Source: Phycisphaerales bacterium UBA2396
GTDB taxonomy: Bacteria; Planctomycetota; Phycisphaerae; Phycisphaerales; UBA1924
Length of the DNA: 64,000 nt
Assembly: GCA_002343325.1 (NCBI GenBank)
Contig: DDSG01000180.1
Coordinates: forward strand, 13,845 to 77,844
Direction: 5' to 3'
The position numbers and the translations under genes are program-made. Each line of letters starts with the position of its first letter. Positions within the stretch are counted from its first letter, which is position 1. Below, one piece after another: positions 49,357 to 59,717 of the stretch. The notes beneath the pieces are model-generated. The model did no database searches and was not told where the DNA came from. It saw only the letters and a list, made by a program, of their open reading frames with translations.

Positions 49357-52300
49357 GCGTGAACTCCGCCGAGAACCTTGAGCGTCAGTGCGTAACCCTG
49401 ATCCTCGGTGCGCTTGCGTGGGTCAACGAACGCGTGCCCGGGGTCCTTCTTGGCTCCCCCCTCTGGCGCGTGCCCGTCGTCGTGATGATGGCCGAACGGG
49501 TGATCCCAGCTCTTGATCCGCGCTTCGCCCGCGGCGCCCGTCCGGGCGAGCAGCGCCCGGTTGGGGTTGCGAACACGAAGCATGTGGCTGGTGCGCGGGC
49601 GGGTGTTGAGGTACCCCAGCAGCAGGTACGCCCGCGGGTCCTTCCGGCTGTGATGAACGCGGCTGCCCGTGCGGCGTCCGCCGCCCACCGTCGTGTACTC
49701 CGTCGAATCGTCCAGAATGTCCCCGAAGATGATCGAGTTGCTCGGGCACGCCTGCTGGCATGCCGTCTGGAAGAAGCCGTCCGGAATCTTGTTCCGCAGC
49801 GTGGGGTCCAGGTCCTTCTGGAGGTTGGTCTCGATCCGCGCCGCGTTGATGCGCTGCACGCAGTACGAGCACTTCTCCATCACGCCGCGGCTACGGATCG
49901 TCACGTCCGGGTTCTTCTGCAGACGCTCGATCTGATCAAGCTTCTCGCGAAGCCGCGGGGGAATGAGGTTGGGGTTGGCCGTCCCGTGAACGGTCGAGCC
50001 GCTGACGCCCGTGTTGTTTCCGGGCAGCACGCCGACGACCGACTCGACCGCATCCTTGCCGAGATAATCGCCGTTGAACTTCGTCACGCCGTAGTCGAAG
50101 TAGTTGAACCGGCGCACCTTGTACGGGCAGTTGTTGGCGCAGTACCGCGTGCCGATGCAGCGGTTGTACGCCATCGCGTTCATCCCGTCCTTTGTGTGCA
50201 CCGTCGCGTTCACGGGGCACACCGTCTCGCACGGGGCATACTCGCAGTGCACGCACGCCACCGGCTGGTGCAGGATGTCCGTGACGTCGTTCATCCGGTC
50301 GATCGACTGACCCTCGTTGTAGCCGAGGAAGTACCGATCCACGCGGATCCACGTCATCTCGCGGCCCTTGGCGGTTTCCTTCTTGCCCACCACGGGGATG
50401 TTGTTCTCCGCCTGGCACGCGATCGTGCACACGCCGCAGCCCGTGCACGTCGTCAGGTCGATCGTCATCCCCCACTGGGGCCCCTTCAGGAACGCGGGGT
50501 TGGCCTTGGGGCTCGGATCCGACAGCGACTTGTTGTACGGGTGCTCGTAGATCGAGATGTTCGGGGGCGTGTGCGACAGCTCGCCCAGCTTCTCCGCCAG
50601 ATTGAGCGCCATCGGCTCGCCGCCGTACAGCGGGTGCGCCACCGGCTCGGGTTCCTTGTCCGCGTGCTGCGAGAACGCGGGCAGATCGAGCGTGCGGACG
50701 ATGCTCGTCCGGCTCTCCATCGACCAGTGGTTCTGCGTCGAGGCGATCCAGTACTCCCCATCCGTCTTGCGGACGCTGGCGCCGCTCCCGAATCGCCCGC
50801 CCGTCGCCGAGCTCGCCAGCGGGTAGAGGTTGAATCCAACCCCGTCGCCGACGCGGCCGCACGCCGTCCGGCCGTACCCGTGCTTGAGGATGATCGTGTC
50901 GTCCGCCATGCCCGGCAGGATCCACGCCGCGACCTTCACGGTCCGACCGTCCAGCGTGATCTCGATCAGATCCGCCGCCGGGTACTTCTCCGCCGTGTAC
51001 TTGTTGTACTTCGGGTCCTCGGGCCACACGCCGAGCTTCACCGCCGTCTTCGGGCTCAGCAGCGCCGGGTTGTCCCAGCACACCATCGTCCCGAACTCCG
51101 GCAGCTCCTGAAGCCACGCGCAGTTCGCGTACCGACCGTCATGGACGTGACCGATAGTGAACACCACGTCGAACCGACCCTCGGCCGGGCCCTGCGGCAC
51201 ACTCATCCCCGAGACCGCCTGCGCGATCGCGGAATACCGCGGCTCGCGAACGTCCGCGATCGTCGGCTGGCCCATCATGAAGCCGTCCTGCAGCGAGCGA
51301 CGCCAGCGGGCGTCAAACGCCTCGTCCGTCTCCGTCGCCGCGAACGACTTCGAATACGCACGCCACGCCTCTCGCACCAGGCGGTACCCGTCCGGCCTCG
51401 CGTCGCCCGCGATCAACGCCAGCAGCTCCAGCTCGCTCAACGCGTGCAGCGGACGCTCGCTCTCGGGCAGGGAACGCTCCGCCTCGGTGAGCTGCGGCCC
51501 GAACAGAGGCGCGATCATCGGCTGCTGCGGCGCCAGGCACCCATCGTTGGCGATCGTGTCGCCCCAGCACTCCAGGTAGTGGCACCCGTTGAGCGACCAC
51601 GTGCTCGCCGCGGCCGTCTCGCTCTGGCCAACGCTCATGCAGACCGTCGTCGGCACCTTCTTGTACGCCTCGGCGAAGTTCACATCGCCCGGCGCGTCGT
51701 ACACGGGGTTCGCGTCGATCACCACCAGCGTGTCGATCTTCCCCTCCGACATCCGCTGCGCCAGCGCACGCAGGTCCTTCCCGCAGTCGCTCGCCGCCTC
51801 GGCGTCCATCGGCTGATACCGCACGACAGAGCCCAGGCTGCCCAGGCACGCGTTGAGCGCGTGGCACAGGGCGTGCACCTCGGCCGGCATCGAGCGACCC
51901 GCCAGCACCACCGCCGCACCGCGGTTCGCAGAGTCCAAGAGATCCTTCGCGGCCTCCTCGAGGAACGCGAGGTCCAGCTTCTCCGACTCGGGCACCGACA
52001 CCTTCGCCACCGCCGACGCCAACGCTTCCGTGCCCGCCGTCCCCGTCTTGCTGATCACGAACTTCGCCAGCTCGACCGCGAACGCCACGATCCGCGACGG
52101 CGCCAGGCGAAGCCGGTGGTCCGCCTGACCGCCGGTGAGCGTCATCCCGCTCTCGACGACATATAGGCGGCTCATCTCGTACTGGTTCGCGCCCGTCCGC
52201 TTGGGCAGCCGCGTCGCCGCGAACTCACGCGCGTTGACAAGCTGCCCGGGCTCGTTGCTCAGGAAATCCCGATCCAGCGACAGAATCACCTTCGCCTTCG

Positions 52301-53120
52301 ACAGGCTCAGAAGCTCGCGCATCGGCGTGCCGAAGGAGATCGCCGAGCCGTCGATCGGGCCGCGAGCCTGCACCGGATCCCACGACACCCACGCCGCCTT
52401 GGGGAACTTCTTCAACAGGCGCTCGCGCTGTGCGCTCCGCGAAAGGCTCGTCTTCTTCTCGACGATGAACGCCAGGCCTTCCCCGCCCGTCGACGAGAAC
52501 TTCGCGAAGTGCTCGCCCGCCCACGCCGCCACGTCGTCCCACGAGGCTTCCTTCCCTGTCGGGTTGTACACCGGGAACTTCAGGCGATCCGGGTCATACA
52601 GGGACAGGATCGAACCCTGCGCCCACGCCGAGCTCTTCCCGTTGTTGATCGGGTGCAGCGGGTTGCCCTCGATCTTCGTCGGACGCCCCTCGTGCGTCTC
52701 AATCAGAAGACCCTCGGCCCCGCCGCCCGGCATCGGCATGCTCGTCGCGTAATAGAGCGGCTTGCCCGGGATCACTTCCTCCGGAACGTCCTTCGCATAC
52801 GCCAGAATCTTGTGGTCCGGACGACGACACCCCGGCACCGTCGCCAGGCCCGCCAGCGCCAGGCTCGCCCCCATCACCTGCAGGAACCCGCGACGCGACG
52901 AGCTCAGAAGCTCGCTCGCTCCCGCCGGGAACTCCCGCTCCACAAAGTCGCGGAACTCGGCCGTGTCCGCCAATTCCTCGCCGCTCCGCCACGCCGACAT
53001 CCCGGGCGCGGCCCCGCCGACCGTCCCCGCCAGAGAACGCTTCTGCGCGATCAGTTCGGCCTTGCCCGGCTTCTGCTTCGGACCGGGTTGATGTGTCGAT
53101 GGGCACTGGTCGATGGTCAT
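49353..53120 (-). CDS. actB: Alternative complex III subunit ActB (molybdopterin-like plus Fe-S domain)
   Basis: The 1255-residue protein is the fused ActB: a molybdopterin-oxidoreductase-like part (about 60-860) and a ferredoxin-like part. Electrons pass through the latter's Fe-S clusters. Four Cys motifs are visible: [39 protein letters not shown] and the CSYCVQ...CQQACP set. A twin-arginine signal ([15 protein letters not shown]) at about residue 75 sends it to the periplasm. I start at ATG 53120; the longer frame adds a piece without support. It lies 89 bases after actA. Confidence 0.95.
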   Translation of the reverse strand: MTIDQCPSTHQPGPKQKPGKAELIAQKRSLAGTVGGAAPGMSAWRSGEELADTAEFRDFVEREFPAGASELLSSSRRGFLQVMGASLALAGLATVPGCRRPDHKILAYAKDVPEEVIPGKPLYYATSMPMPGGGAEGLLIETHEGRPTKIEGNPLHPINNGKSSAWAQGSILSLYDPDRLKFPVYNPTGKEASWDDVAAWAGEHFAKFSSTGGEGLAFIVEKKTSLSRSAQRERLLKKFPKAAWVSWDPVQARGPIDGSAISFGTPMRELLSLSKAKVILSLDRDFLSNEPGQLVNAREFAATRLPKRTGANQYEMSRLYVVESGMTLTGGQADHRLRLAPSRIVAFAVELAKFVISKTGTAGTEALASAVAKVSVPESEKLDLAFLEEAAKDLLDSANRGAAVVLAGRSMPAEVHALCHALNACLGSLGSVVRYQPMDAEAASDCGKDLRALAQRMSEGKIDTLVVIDANPVYDAPGDVNFAEAYKKVPTTVCMSVGQSETAAASTWSLNGCHYLECWGDTIANDGCLAPQQPMIAPLFGPQLTEAERSLPESERPLHALSELELLALIAGDARPDGYRLVREAWRAYSKSFAATETDEAFDARWRRSLQDGFMMGQPTIADVREPRYSAIAQAVSGMSVPQGPAEGRFDVVFTIGHVHDGRYANCAWLQELPEFGTMVCWDNPALLSPKTAVKLGVWPEDPKYNKYTAEKYPAADLIEITLDGRTVKVAAWILPGMADDTIILKHGYGRTACGRVGDGVGFNLYPLASSATGGRFGSGASVRKTDGEYWIASTQNHWSMESRTSIVRTLDLPAFSQHADKEPEPVAHPLYGGEPMALNLAEKLGELSHTPPNISIYEHPYNKSLSDPSPKANPAFLKGPQWGMTIDLTTCTGCGVCTIACQAENNIPVVGKKETAKGREMTWIRVDRYFLGYNEGQSIDRMNDVTDILHQPVACVHCEYAPCETVCPVNATVHTKDGMNAMAYNRCIGTRYCANNCPYKVRRFNYFDYGVTKFNGDYLGKDAVESVVGVLPGNNTGVSGSTVHGTANPNLIPPRLREKLDQIERLQKNPDVTIRSRGVMEKCSYCVQRINAARIETNLQKDLDPTLRNKIPDGFFQTACQQACPSNSIIFGDILDDSTEYTTVGGGRRTGSRVHHSRKDPRAYLLLGYLNTRPRTSHMLRVRNPNRALLARTGAAGEARIKSWDHPFGHHHDDGHAPEGGAKKDPGHAFVDPRKRTEDQGYALTLKVLGGVHA

Positions 53121-53209
53121 GTGCGTTTTTCCCGATGCGGGCCGCGCCGTCCTTCCGACTCGGCCCACGCTTCATTCAGTCTTGCGCCAGATCTCCGCAG
53201 CCGCCGCGA

Positions 53210-53914
53210 TCAGTAGTGACACGCCGCGCAGTCTTCCGGCGGATTCAGATGCTTGTCCTCGTGCAGCTTCCTACCCGCCGCAAGCCCAGCGTCCCCCTGC
53301 TCGCGACGCTTCTTCAGCTCCGCCGCCACCCAGTCAAGCTGCGTCACCTTCGACCGATCAACAAGGTGCGGAGCCGTGTTGCGGTGGCAATCCAGACACC
53401 AGCTCATGCTCAAGGACTCAACCTGGTGCACCACCGGCATGTTGTTCACCTGCCCGTGGCACGAATAGCACGACACCCCGGCGTTCAGGTGGATGTTGTG
53501 CGGGAAATTCCGCACGTAGTCCGGCACCTTGTGCACCCGACGCCACTCGATCGACGCGTTCGACGCGTACGCCTCGCGAATGAACTGCGTCTTCTCCTTG
53601 TGCCCGGCCTTCTCGTTGATCGCCTTGAGCCGCCCATCCGCATGACACCCGTAGCACGTCGACACGTTCGGGATGTTCGCCTCTGGGCTCTCTTCGACCT
53701 TCGTGTGGCAATAGCGGCAATCAAGCCCGAGCTTGCTCACGTGGATCTGGTGGCTGAAGCCCCCGCCCGGCTGAACCGGCTCGTACCCCACCGACCAGTA
53801 CTTGGGCGTGAAGTAGTACCACACCCCGCCCACCGCCAACGCCAACGCGCACGCGCCCCCAATCGCAAGCACCGTCGGAAACGCGTTAAACCACTTCGGA
53901 AAGAGCACCGACAC
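53210..53914 (-). CDS. actA: Alternative complex III subunit ActA, pentaheme cytochrome c
   Basis: The 234-residue protein has one membrane helix (about 12-34) and five CXXCH sites: CRYCH, CYGCH, CYSCH, CLDCH and CAACH, as expected for ActA. I start at GTG 53914, five bases after GAGGAGG; the ATG 11 codons upstream is less likely, since ActA proteins begin with a FPKW-type motif. It is the first gene of the respiratory operon. Confidence 0.94.
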   Translation of the reverse strand: MSVLFPKWFNAFPTVLAIGGACALALAVGGVWYYFTPKYWSVGYEPVQPGGGFSHQIHVSKLGLDCRYCHTKVEESPEANIPNVSTCYGCHADGRLKAINEKAGHKEKTQFIREAYASNASIEWRRVHKVPDYVRNFPHNIHLNAGVSCYSCHGQVNNMPVVHQVESLSMSWCLDCHRNTAPHLVDRSKVTQLDWVAAELKKRREQGDAGLAAGRKLHEDKHLNPPEDCAACHY

Positions 53915-54271
53915 GCCGGCCTCCTCGATCAGAGACTCTCGAACCATTCGCCGGCGTGACCGCACGCCGACCCCCCACCACCCTTCCCACACCCCCCCCA
54001 AACGCAGCAGCAAGCCGGAATCACGAACTCACTCCAACCCACAATAACCGCGCACGGACACCACACATTCCCAACGGACCCGGAGACTACCTGATCTCGC
54101 CGACGAATGTGTTGCTGTCAGACCGGAATTTCTCCGCTCTGGGCGTATGCTGTCAAGCGCCGACCCTTCCGAAAGCCAACTGAGAATGCGTATCATCCGC
54201 AGTAACAATCATTGTCTGAACATGTACATGCTCCCTCGTGGAACGCTCAACCCAGCCCGCAGGACCGCATC
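53915..54271. other. Divergent intergenic region between actA and ctaA
   Basis: These 357 bases separate the respiratory operon from the divergent ctaA gene and must hold promoters for both. The actA ribosome site is at 53920-53926. The part near actA has a long C-rich run on the plus strand. I see no convincing -35/-10 pair, hairpin or RNA gene. One short frame at 53956-54183 has biased composition and no ribosome site, so I do not call it. Confidence 0.6.
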
Positions 54272-55669
54272 ATGAACGACCACCACGCGCAAGCCCATAC
54301 CCGCACAGCACTTGTTCCCGTCGTCACCTCGGGCTTCGCCATCGCTGTTGCAATGTGGTGCGCCTGGGTCGTCCTGCACCATCCCTCGGTCGGTTTCGAG
54401 CCCGCCGTCTCCGGGCCCATTTTGTTGGGCCTCCAAGTCCTCGCCGCCGCTGTCGCCGGATGGAGCCTGGCACGCGGACGAACGCTCATCGGCGCGGTGC
54501 TGCTCACCGCGGCGGCCGGCGGCGTGGCCTCCGCGGTCAACCTGGCGTCATTCGGCTCGATGCTCGTGCCGCAGGCCGACCCCAGCGCGGGGATGATCGC
54601 CCAGGGCGCACCAACACTCAACGAAACGCCTCCGCTGGCGATGATGCTCGCGGGCTACTTCCTCGCCAGCGTGCTCGCCGCCGCGATCGGAGGGCTCGTC
54701 GGCGCCGCCGCTCGACGCCGCTCGAACGAACACCCGCTCAGCGACCGTGAATGGCTCGCTCGCCTCGGGTGGACCGCCCTCGCCGCCACGCTGCCGCTGC
54801 TGCTGCTCGGCGGGCTCACTACCAGCACCCAGAGCGGGCTCGCCGTGCCCGATTGGCCCGGGACCTACGGCGGCAACATGTTCGTCTACCCCATCAGCCT
54901 CATGGCGAGCAACCAGCACGTCTTCCTCGAGCACAGCCACCGCCTTTTCGGCACGCTCGTCGGCATGACCACGCTCGCGCTCATGATTCTCACGCTCCTG
55001 CGCGAGCCTCGCGGCTGGGTCAAGCTCTGGGCTGTCGGCGTCTTTGTGCTCGTCTGCGCCCAGGGAATCCTCGGCGGGTTGCGTGTCACCGAGCAAAGCA
55101 CCGGCAAGGCGATCCTGCACGGCGTGCTCGCACAGATCGTCTTCGCCATGCTCGCCGCCCTCGCGGCGTATCTCAGCGAGTCATATCGCGGGGCGCTCCC
55201 CGATCCCGACGAACGCGACCGCCGCAGAAGGGTCTTCGCGACGGGGCTGCTCCACCTGCTCTTCCTCCAACTGACCTTCGGCGCGATGTACCGCCACGCC
55301 GGACACGTCCACGCGCTCTACAGCCATATCGGGCTTTCATTCGTCATCATGATCTTCGGGTGCTTCGCCGGCATGCTCGCCGCGTGGCGCCCGCTCACCG
55401 AGTCCTCCGCCGCCTCGCGCACCATCCGCCAGGCGGGCACGTTCGTTCTGGTGGTCATCTGCCTCCAGTTCGCGCTCGGCTGGGCCGCGCTGCTCGCCGC
55501 CCCGCCCAAGAAGGACCGCACCGTCCCGACCCACGACCAACTGCACGCGATCCAACCCACCGAACCCTGGAAGCCCCTGATCCGCACGGCCCACCAGGCC
55601 AATGGGGCGCTCCTGCTCGCCGGGGCGGCGTTCCTCGCGGTCCACGTCCGCCGATTCCCGCGCCGATAA
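54272..55669 (+). CDS. ctaA: Heme A synthase (COX15/CtaA)
   Basis: CtaA oxidises the methyl group of heme O to heme A for the oxidase. The 465-residue protein has an N-terminal pair of helices not found in all members, then the CtaA core. The conserved His are in FLEHSHRLFG, ILHGVLAQ, MYRHAGHVHALYSHIG and RTAHQANGAL. TTSTQSGLAVPDWP is the family start. AGGA lies before ATG 54272. No ctaB or ctaG is in the window. Confidence 0.93.
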   Translation: MNDHHAQAHTRTALVPVVTSGFAIAVAMWCAWVVLHHPSVGFEPAVSGPILLGLQVLAAAVAGWSLARGRTLIGAVLLTAAAGGVASAVNLASFGSMLVPQADPSAGMIAQGAPTLNETPPLAMMLAGYFLASVLAAAIGGLVGAAARRRSNEHPLSDREWLARLGWTALAATLPLLLLGGLTTSTQSGLAVPDWPGTYGGNMFVYPISLMASNQHVFLEHSHRLFGTLVGMTTLALMILTLLREPRGWVKLWAVGVFVLVCAQGILGGLRVTEQSTGKAILHGVLAQIVFAMLAALAAYLSESYRGALPDPDERDRRRRVFATGLLHLLFLQLTFGAMYRHAGHVHALYSHIGLSFVIMIFGCFAGMLAAWRPLTESSAASRTIRQAGTFVLVVICLQFALGWAALLAAPPKKDRTVPTHDQLHAIQPTEPWKPLIRTAHQANGALLLAGAAFLAVHVRRFPRR

Positions 55670-55888
55670 CCCCTATCGACCACCCTTCCTCGCACCACGT
55701 CCAAACAGATGCCGATCGAATCGCCCCGCTCAACGAACACGAAGTGGGTGTTGGCATCCATGGCGCGCCGATAGATACTGGCGATCGGGTCTTGGCACGG
55801 CAACCCGGCCCTGCGATGCAATGCCTGGACGCCAATTCCGTTTGACACAATGGACAGTCGGGTTCCCACACCGCGTGCGGAGATTCAC

Positions 55889-57475
55889 ATGCCGATGCAA
55901 CCAGCCGAACGCTCGAACGCGAGCCGACCCGCCGCAGGCGGCGACAGTGCCGGCCTGAACATCTTCGGCTCGATGTCACCCATCGCGCCCGAGAAGTTCG
56001 GGTTCGACCAAGCTCGGCATTTGCTCTGGCGGGCCGGGTTCGGCGGGACAAGCCGACAGATCCAGACGCTCGCCTCGTGGGGCCCGCAGCGCGCCGTCGA
56101 CTATCTCCTCAACTACGACCAGGTGTCGTTCGAGCCCGTCGCCTCCGACCGCTTCGACAAGGACATCATGAGGCCGGCCACGGCCGAGGAACGCCGATCC
56201 GCCGCCGACGCACGCCGCAAGGGCGACGAAGACACACTCGCCCGCCTCCAGATGGAGCGTCAGCGTCGCGAACGTCTCGACCGCGGACAAGTCGCCGAGA
56301 TGCAAAAGTGGTGGCTCAAGCGCATGATCGAGACGCCCCGCCCGCTCGAGGAGCGCATGACCCTCTTCTGGCACGGGCACTTTGCCACCAGCTACCGCAC
56401 GATCGAGAACAGCTACCACATGTACCTGCAGAATCAGCTCTTCAGGTCCAACGCCACCGGCAACTTCGCCAATCTCCTCTTCGGGATCATCCGCGACCCG
56501 GCGATGATCGCCTACCTCGACAACAACGACTCGCGTAAGGGCCGCGCCAACGAGAACCTCGCCCGCGAGATCATGGAGCTCTTCAGTCTGGGCATCGGCA
56601 ACTACACCGAGCAGGACATCAAGGAAGGCGCCCGCGCCCTCACCGGCTACACCTTCGAGGACGACGCCTTCTCCTTCCAGAAGAACAACCACGACGAAGG
56701 CTCAAAGAAGATCCTCGGCCGCACCGGCTCGTTCGACGGCGACGACTTCGTCCGCATCATCCTCGAGCAGCCCGCCTGCTCCAGGCTCATCGCTCGCAAG
56801 CTCTATCACACCTTCGTCCGCGAACTGCCCCCGCTCGAACGCGCCGAAGACAACTCGCTCAATCCCTCGGTCCGCTCCGCGATCCGCGACCTCGCCCAGA
56901 CGCTGCTCAACGCCAAGTACGAGCTCAAGCCGCTCCTGCGCCGGCTCTTCCTCAGCGAGCACTTCTACAGCCCCGCGTTCCTCAACGAACAGATCAAGAG
57001 CCCGGTTCAGCTCGTCGTCGGCGCGGTCCGAAGCCTCGAAACCCCCGTCCGCGATCTCTCGATCTTGAACGACGCCCTCGATCTCATGGGACAGAATCTC
57101 TTCTATCCCCCGAGCGTCAAGGGCTGGGACGGCGGCCGATCCTGGATCAACACCAGCACCCTCTACGTCCGCCAGAACATCATGGCGTTCCTGCTCACCG
57201 GCAAACGCCCCGTCGGATACGACCCCAGCGCCGAGACCGACCGCTACGACCCCATGCCCCTGCTCGCCGATCTGGTCGACACCGATGCCGACGCGGCCCG
57301 CGATCCCTCCCGCGTCGCCGACTACCTCCTCAAGCTGACGCTGGGCCGCGCCCCCGCCCACACCCGCGAGCCCCTGCTCGACTTCCTCCGCAAGCACGAC
57401 AACCAGTTGGGCCCCGACCACCTTCGCGGGCTCCTGCTCATCATCACCGCCATGCCCGAGTACCAGCTCTGCTGA
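55889..57475 (+). CDS. DUF1800 domain protein
   Basis: The 528-residue protein matches DUF1800: FGFDQARHLLWRAGFGG near the start, RMTLFWHGHFATSYR in the middle, NLAREIMELFSLGIGNYTEQDI, and WDGGRSWINTSTL. GGAG precedes ATG 55889. The gene is followed 19 bases later by a DUF1501 gene; such pairs are common in Planctomycetes and other bacteria, and the two proteins probably work together outside the cytoplasm. The function is unknown. Confidence 0.92.
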   Translation: MPMQPAERSNASRPAAGGDSAGLNIFGSMSPIAPEKFGFDQARHLLWRAGFGGTSRQIQTLASWGPQRAVDYLLNYDQVSFEPVASDRFDKDIMRPATAEERRSAADARRKGDEDTLARLQMERQRRERLDRGQVAEMQKWWLKRMIETPRPLEERMTLFWHGHFATSYRTIENSYHMYLQNQLFRSNATGNFANLLFGIIRDPAMIAYLDNNDSRKGRANENLAREIMELFSLGIGNYTEQDIKEGARALTGYTFEDDAFSFQKNNHDEGSKKILGRTGSFDGDDFVRIILEQPACSRLIARKLYHTFVRELPPLERAEDNSLNPSVRSAIRDLAQTLLNAKYELKPLLRRLFLSEHFYSPAFLNEQIKSPVQLVVGAVRSLETPVRDLSILNDALDLMGQNLFYPPSVKGWDGGRSWINTSTLYVRQNIMAFLLTGKRPVGYDPSAETDRYDPMPLLADLVDTDADAARDPSRVADYLLKLTLGRAPAHTREPLLDFLRKHDNQLGPDHLRGLLLIITAMPEYQLC

Positions 57476-57494
57476 TCGCCAAGGAAACAACGCC

Positions 57495-58829
57495 ATGAAC
57501 CACGACGCCAACTTCTACTCCCGCCGGCTCTTCCTCCGCCACGGGCTTGTCCTCAGCTCCGCCGCCGCCTCCATCCCCGCCTTCCTCAGCGGGTCCGCCG
57601 AGGCCATGGTCCAACGCATGCTCGCCGCCGGCACCACCAGCATCCCCGGCGTCCCCGACGACCACATCCTCGTCGTCGTGCAGCTCGGCGGCGGCAACGA
57701 CGGCCTCAACACCGTCGTCCCCTTCGTCATGGACGACTACTACAAAGCCCGCCCGGGCATCGGCATCCAGGCCAGGGACGCGCTCCGCCTCTCCGGGGCC
57801 GACGGCGTCGGGCTCCACCCCGCCCTCCGCTCCCTCAAGGACATGTACGACAACGGCATGCTCGCCATCGCACAAGGTGTCGGCTACCCCAACCCCAACC
57901 GCTCCCACTTCAAGAGCATGGACATCTGGCAGACCGCCGACCTCGCCGGCACCGGTGACGGTTGGATCGGCCGATACATCGACTCCGAATGCTGCGGCTA
58001 CGGCAAGGGCGAGAGCGGCAAGCCCGATTCCACCCCCAACGCCTCGACCAACTCCATGCCCGGCATCGCCATCGGCCGCACCGCGCCCCTCGCCATGACC
58101 GGCCGCAGCGCCAAACCCGTCAGCTTCGAGACCGCCGACCTCTTCCGCTGGTCCGGCGAAGACATCCACGATTCCCTCCGCGACCCCTATCACGCCATGA
58201 ACCGCCGCGGCGAGTCCGAAGGCGTCGCCTCCGAGAGCAACGCCGCCTTCCTCCTCCGCACCGCCCTCGACGCCCAGGTCTCCAGCGAAACGATCCGCGC
58301 CGCCGTCCGCCAGCAGCCGCTGGTCACCTACCCCGGCGCGGCCGTCGCTCGCGACCTCTCCATGGTCGCCCGCATGATCCGCGCCGGGCTCAAGACCCGC
58401 GTCTATTACGTCAACCACGGCGGTTTCGACACCCACGCCGGTCAGGGCGGCCCCCAGGGAAGGCACGCCCAGCTCCTCACCCAGTGGGCCGACTCCATCA
58501 AGGCCTTCTACGAAGACCTCAAGAAGCAGGGCAATGACTCGCGCGTCCTCACCATGAGCTTCTCCGAGTTCGGCCGCCGCGTCAGACAGAACGCCAGCCA
58601 GGGCACCGACCACGGCACAGCCGCCCCCATGTTCCTCTTCGGGCCCATGGTCAAGCCCGGGCTCATCGGCGATCACCCCTCCCTCACCGACCTCGATCAG
58701 GGCGACCTCAAGTACAAGATCGACTTCCGCAGCATCTACGCCGGCATCCTCGAATCCTGGTTCAAGGCCGACAGCAAGCCCGTCCTCGAAGGCACCTTCA
58801 GGCCCACGCCCATCCTCAGGCAGGCCTGA
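57495..58829 (+). CDS. DUF1501 family protein with Tat signal
   Basis: The 444-residue protein begins with a twin-arginine signal (SRRLFLRHGLVLSSAAASI). DUF1501 belongs to the alkaline-phosphatase/sulfatase-like superfamily. LVVVQLGGGNDGLNTVVP is the metal-binding start, YYVNHGGFDTHAGQG and TMSFSEFGRRVRQN...GTDHGTAAPMFLFG supply the further ligands. AAGGA precedes the ATG. Its last 14 bases overlap the convergent truB gene. Confidence 0.93.
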   Translation: MNHDANFYSRRLFLRHGLVLSSAAASIPAFLSGSAEAMVQRMLAAGTTSIPGVPDDHILVVVQLGGGNDGLNTVVPFVMDDYYKARPGIGIQARDALRLSGADGVGLHPALRSLKDMYDNGMLAIAQGVGYPNPNRSHFKSMDIWQTADLAGTGDGWIGRYIDSECCGYGKGESGKPDSTPNASTNSMPGIAIGRTAPLAMTGRSAKPVSFETADLFRWSGEDIHDSLRDPYHAMNRRGESEGVASESNAAFLLRTALDAQVSSETIRAAVRQQPLVTYPGAAVARDLSMVARMIRAGLKTRVYYVNHGGFDTHAGQGGPQGRHAQLLTQWADSIKAFYEDLKKQGNDSRVLTMSFSEFGRRVRQNASQGTDHGTAAPMFLFGPMVKPGLIGDHPSLTDLDQGDLKYKIDFRSIYAGILESWFKADSKPVLEGTFRPTPILRQA

Positions 58830-59568
58830 TCGAACCACCTTCCATCGCCGGGATCGGCATCAGGTCCGCCTGCGTCAACACATCGGGCAGCGTGTCCATC
58901 CCGCACGCCCCGCGGACGTCGAACGCGCCGATCCGCGTCCGGCGAAGCCCCGTCAGATATCCGCCAACACCCATCGACGCACCAAGGTCCCTCGCCAGCA
59001 CGCGGATGTACGTCCCCTTCCCGCACACCACACGCACCCGCAGCCGAGGCCATTCGTACGCCAGCGCCTCGATCTTTCGGATCTCCACAGGCCTCGACAC
59101 AAGCCCCGCCGCCAGTCGTTCCGTCTGCCCCTGCCTCGCGAGCTGATACGCCCGCACACCCCCGACGTGCACCGCCGAGTACGCCGGCGGCGTCTGTTGA
59201 ATCGTCCCCACAAACCGCGCGCACGCCCGCTCCACATCCTCACGCGTCGGAATCCGCGCCACCGCCACCGCCCCCACCTCCCCCTCCGCGTCATCGGTCG
59301 GGCTGATGCCGCTCAGATCAATCTCGGCCTCGTACTCCTTCTCGCCCGCCATGATCGCCGCGCAAAGAGGCGTCGCCTTGCCCACCAGAATCACCAGGAG
59401 CCCCGTCGCCAGCGGGTCAAGAGTGCCCCCGTGCCCAACCTTGACCCGCTTGGGCGCCCCGCCGCGACGCAGCCGTGCCCGAACCGCCGCACACGCCTGC
59501 ATCGACGTTGGGCCGATCGGTTTGTCCAGCAGCAGCAACCCCGTGGGCGTTGTCGTCTCGGTGGTCAT
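58816..59568 (-). CDS. truB: tRNA pseudouridine(55) synthase
   Basis: TruB makes pseudouridine 55 in the T-loop of tRNA. The 250-residue protein starts at ATG 59568 with GGAG ahead of it. GHGGTLDPLATGLLVI has the catalytic Asp; EYEAEIDLSG, QTPPAYSAVHVGGVRAYQLAR and CGKGTYIRVLARDLG are the other family motifs. The C-terminus is short, with no clear PUA domain. It is convergent with the DUF1501 gene. Confidence 0.93.
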   Translation of the reverse strand: MTTETTTPTGLLLLDKPIGPTSMQACAAVRARLRRGGAPKRVKVGHGGTLDPLATGLLVILVGKATPLCAAIMAGEKEYEAEIDLSGISPTDDAEGEVGAVAVARIPTREDVERACARFVGTIQQTPPAYSAVHVGGVRAYQLARQGQTERLAAGLVSRPVEIRKIEALAYEWPRLRVRVVCGKGTYIRVLARDLGASMGVGGYLTGLRRTRIGAFDVRGACGMDTLPDVLTQADLMPIPAMEGGSIRPA

Positions 59569-59717
59569 CCGGCTCCATTGTTGGGCCACCCTCGTTCCCG
59601 CGCATTTCCCCAAACGGGTGCCACGCCCGCCCGCCACCGCCTCCCCGCCACCACCTGCTACAGTGCCCCAACTCGCAGAGAGCCCCCGTGCGTCGGGGGT
59701 CCAGGCCCTCACAACGC

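Noticed and set aside
49359..52166. 935-residue plus-strand frame opposite actB, and similar ones at 40448-42295 and 47110-49362
   Set aside because: All mirror well-identified respiratory genes and have Arg/His-rich shadow composition.
53956..54183. Short 75-residue plus-strand frame in the actA-ctaA gap
   Set aside because: No ribosome site, low-complexity Pro/Thr/Asn composition and position in a promoter region.
55842..55847. TTGACA resembling a -35 box ahead of the DUF1800 gene
   Set aside because: No -10-like hexamer occurs at 16-18 bases downstream, so one hexamer alone is not evidence.
55318..55869. 183-residue minus-strand frame over the end of ctaA and the following gap
   Set aside because: Most of it is antisense to ctaA. 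The part in the gap shows no ribosome site or known motif.
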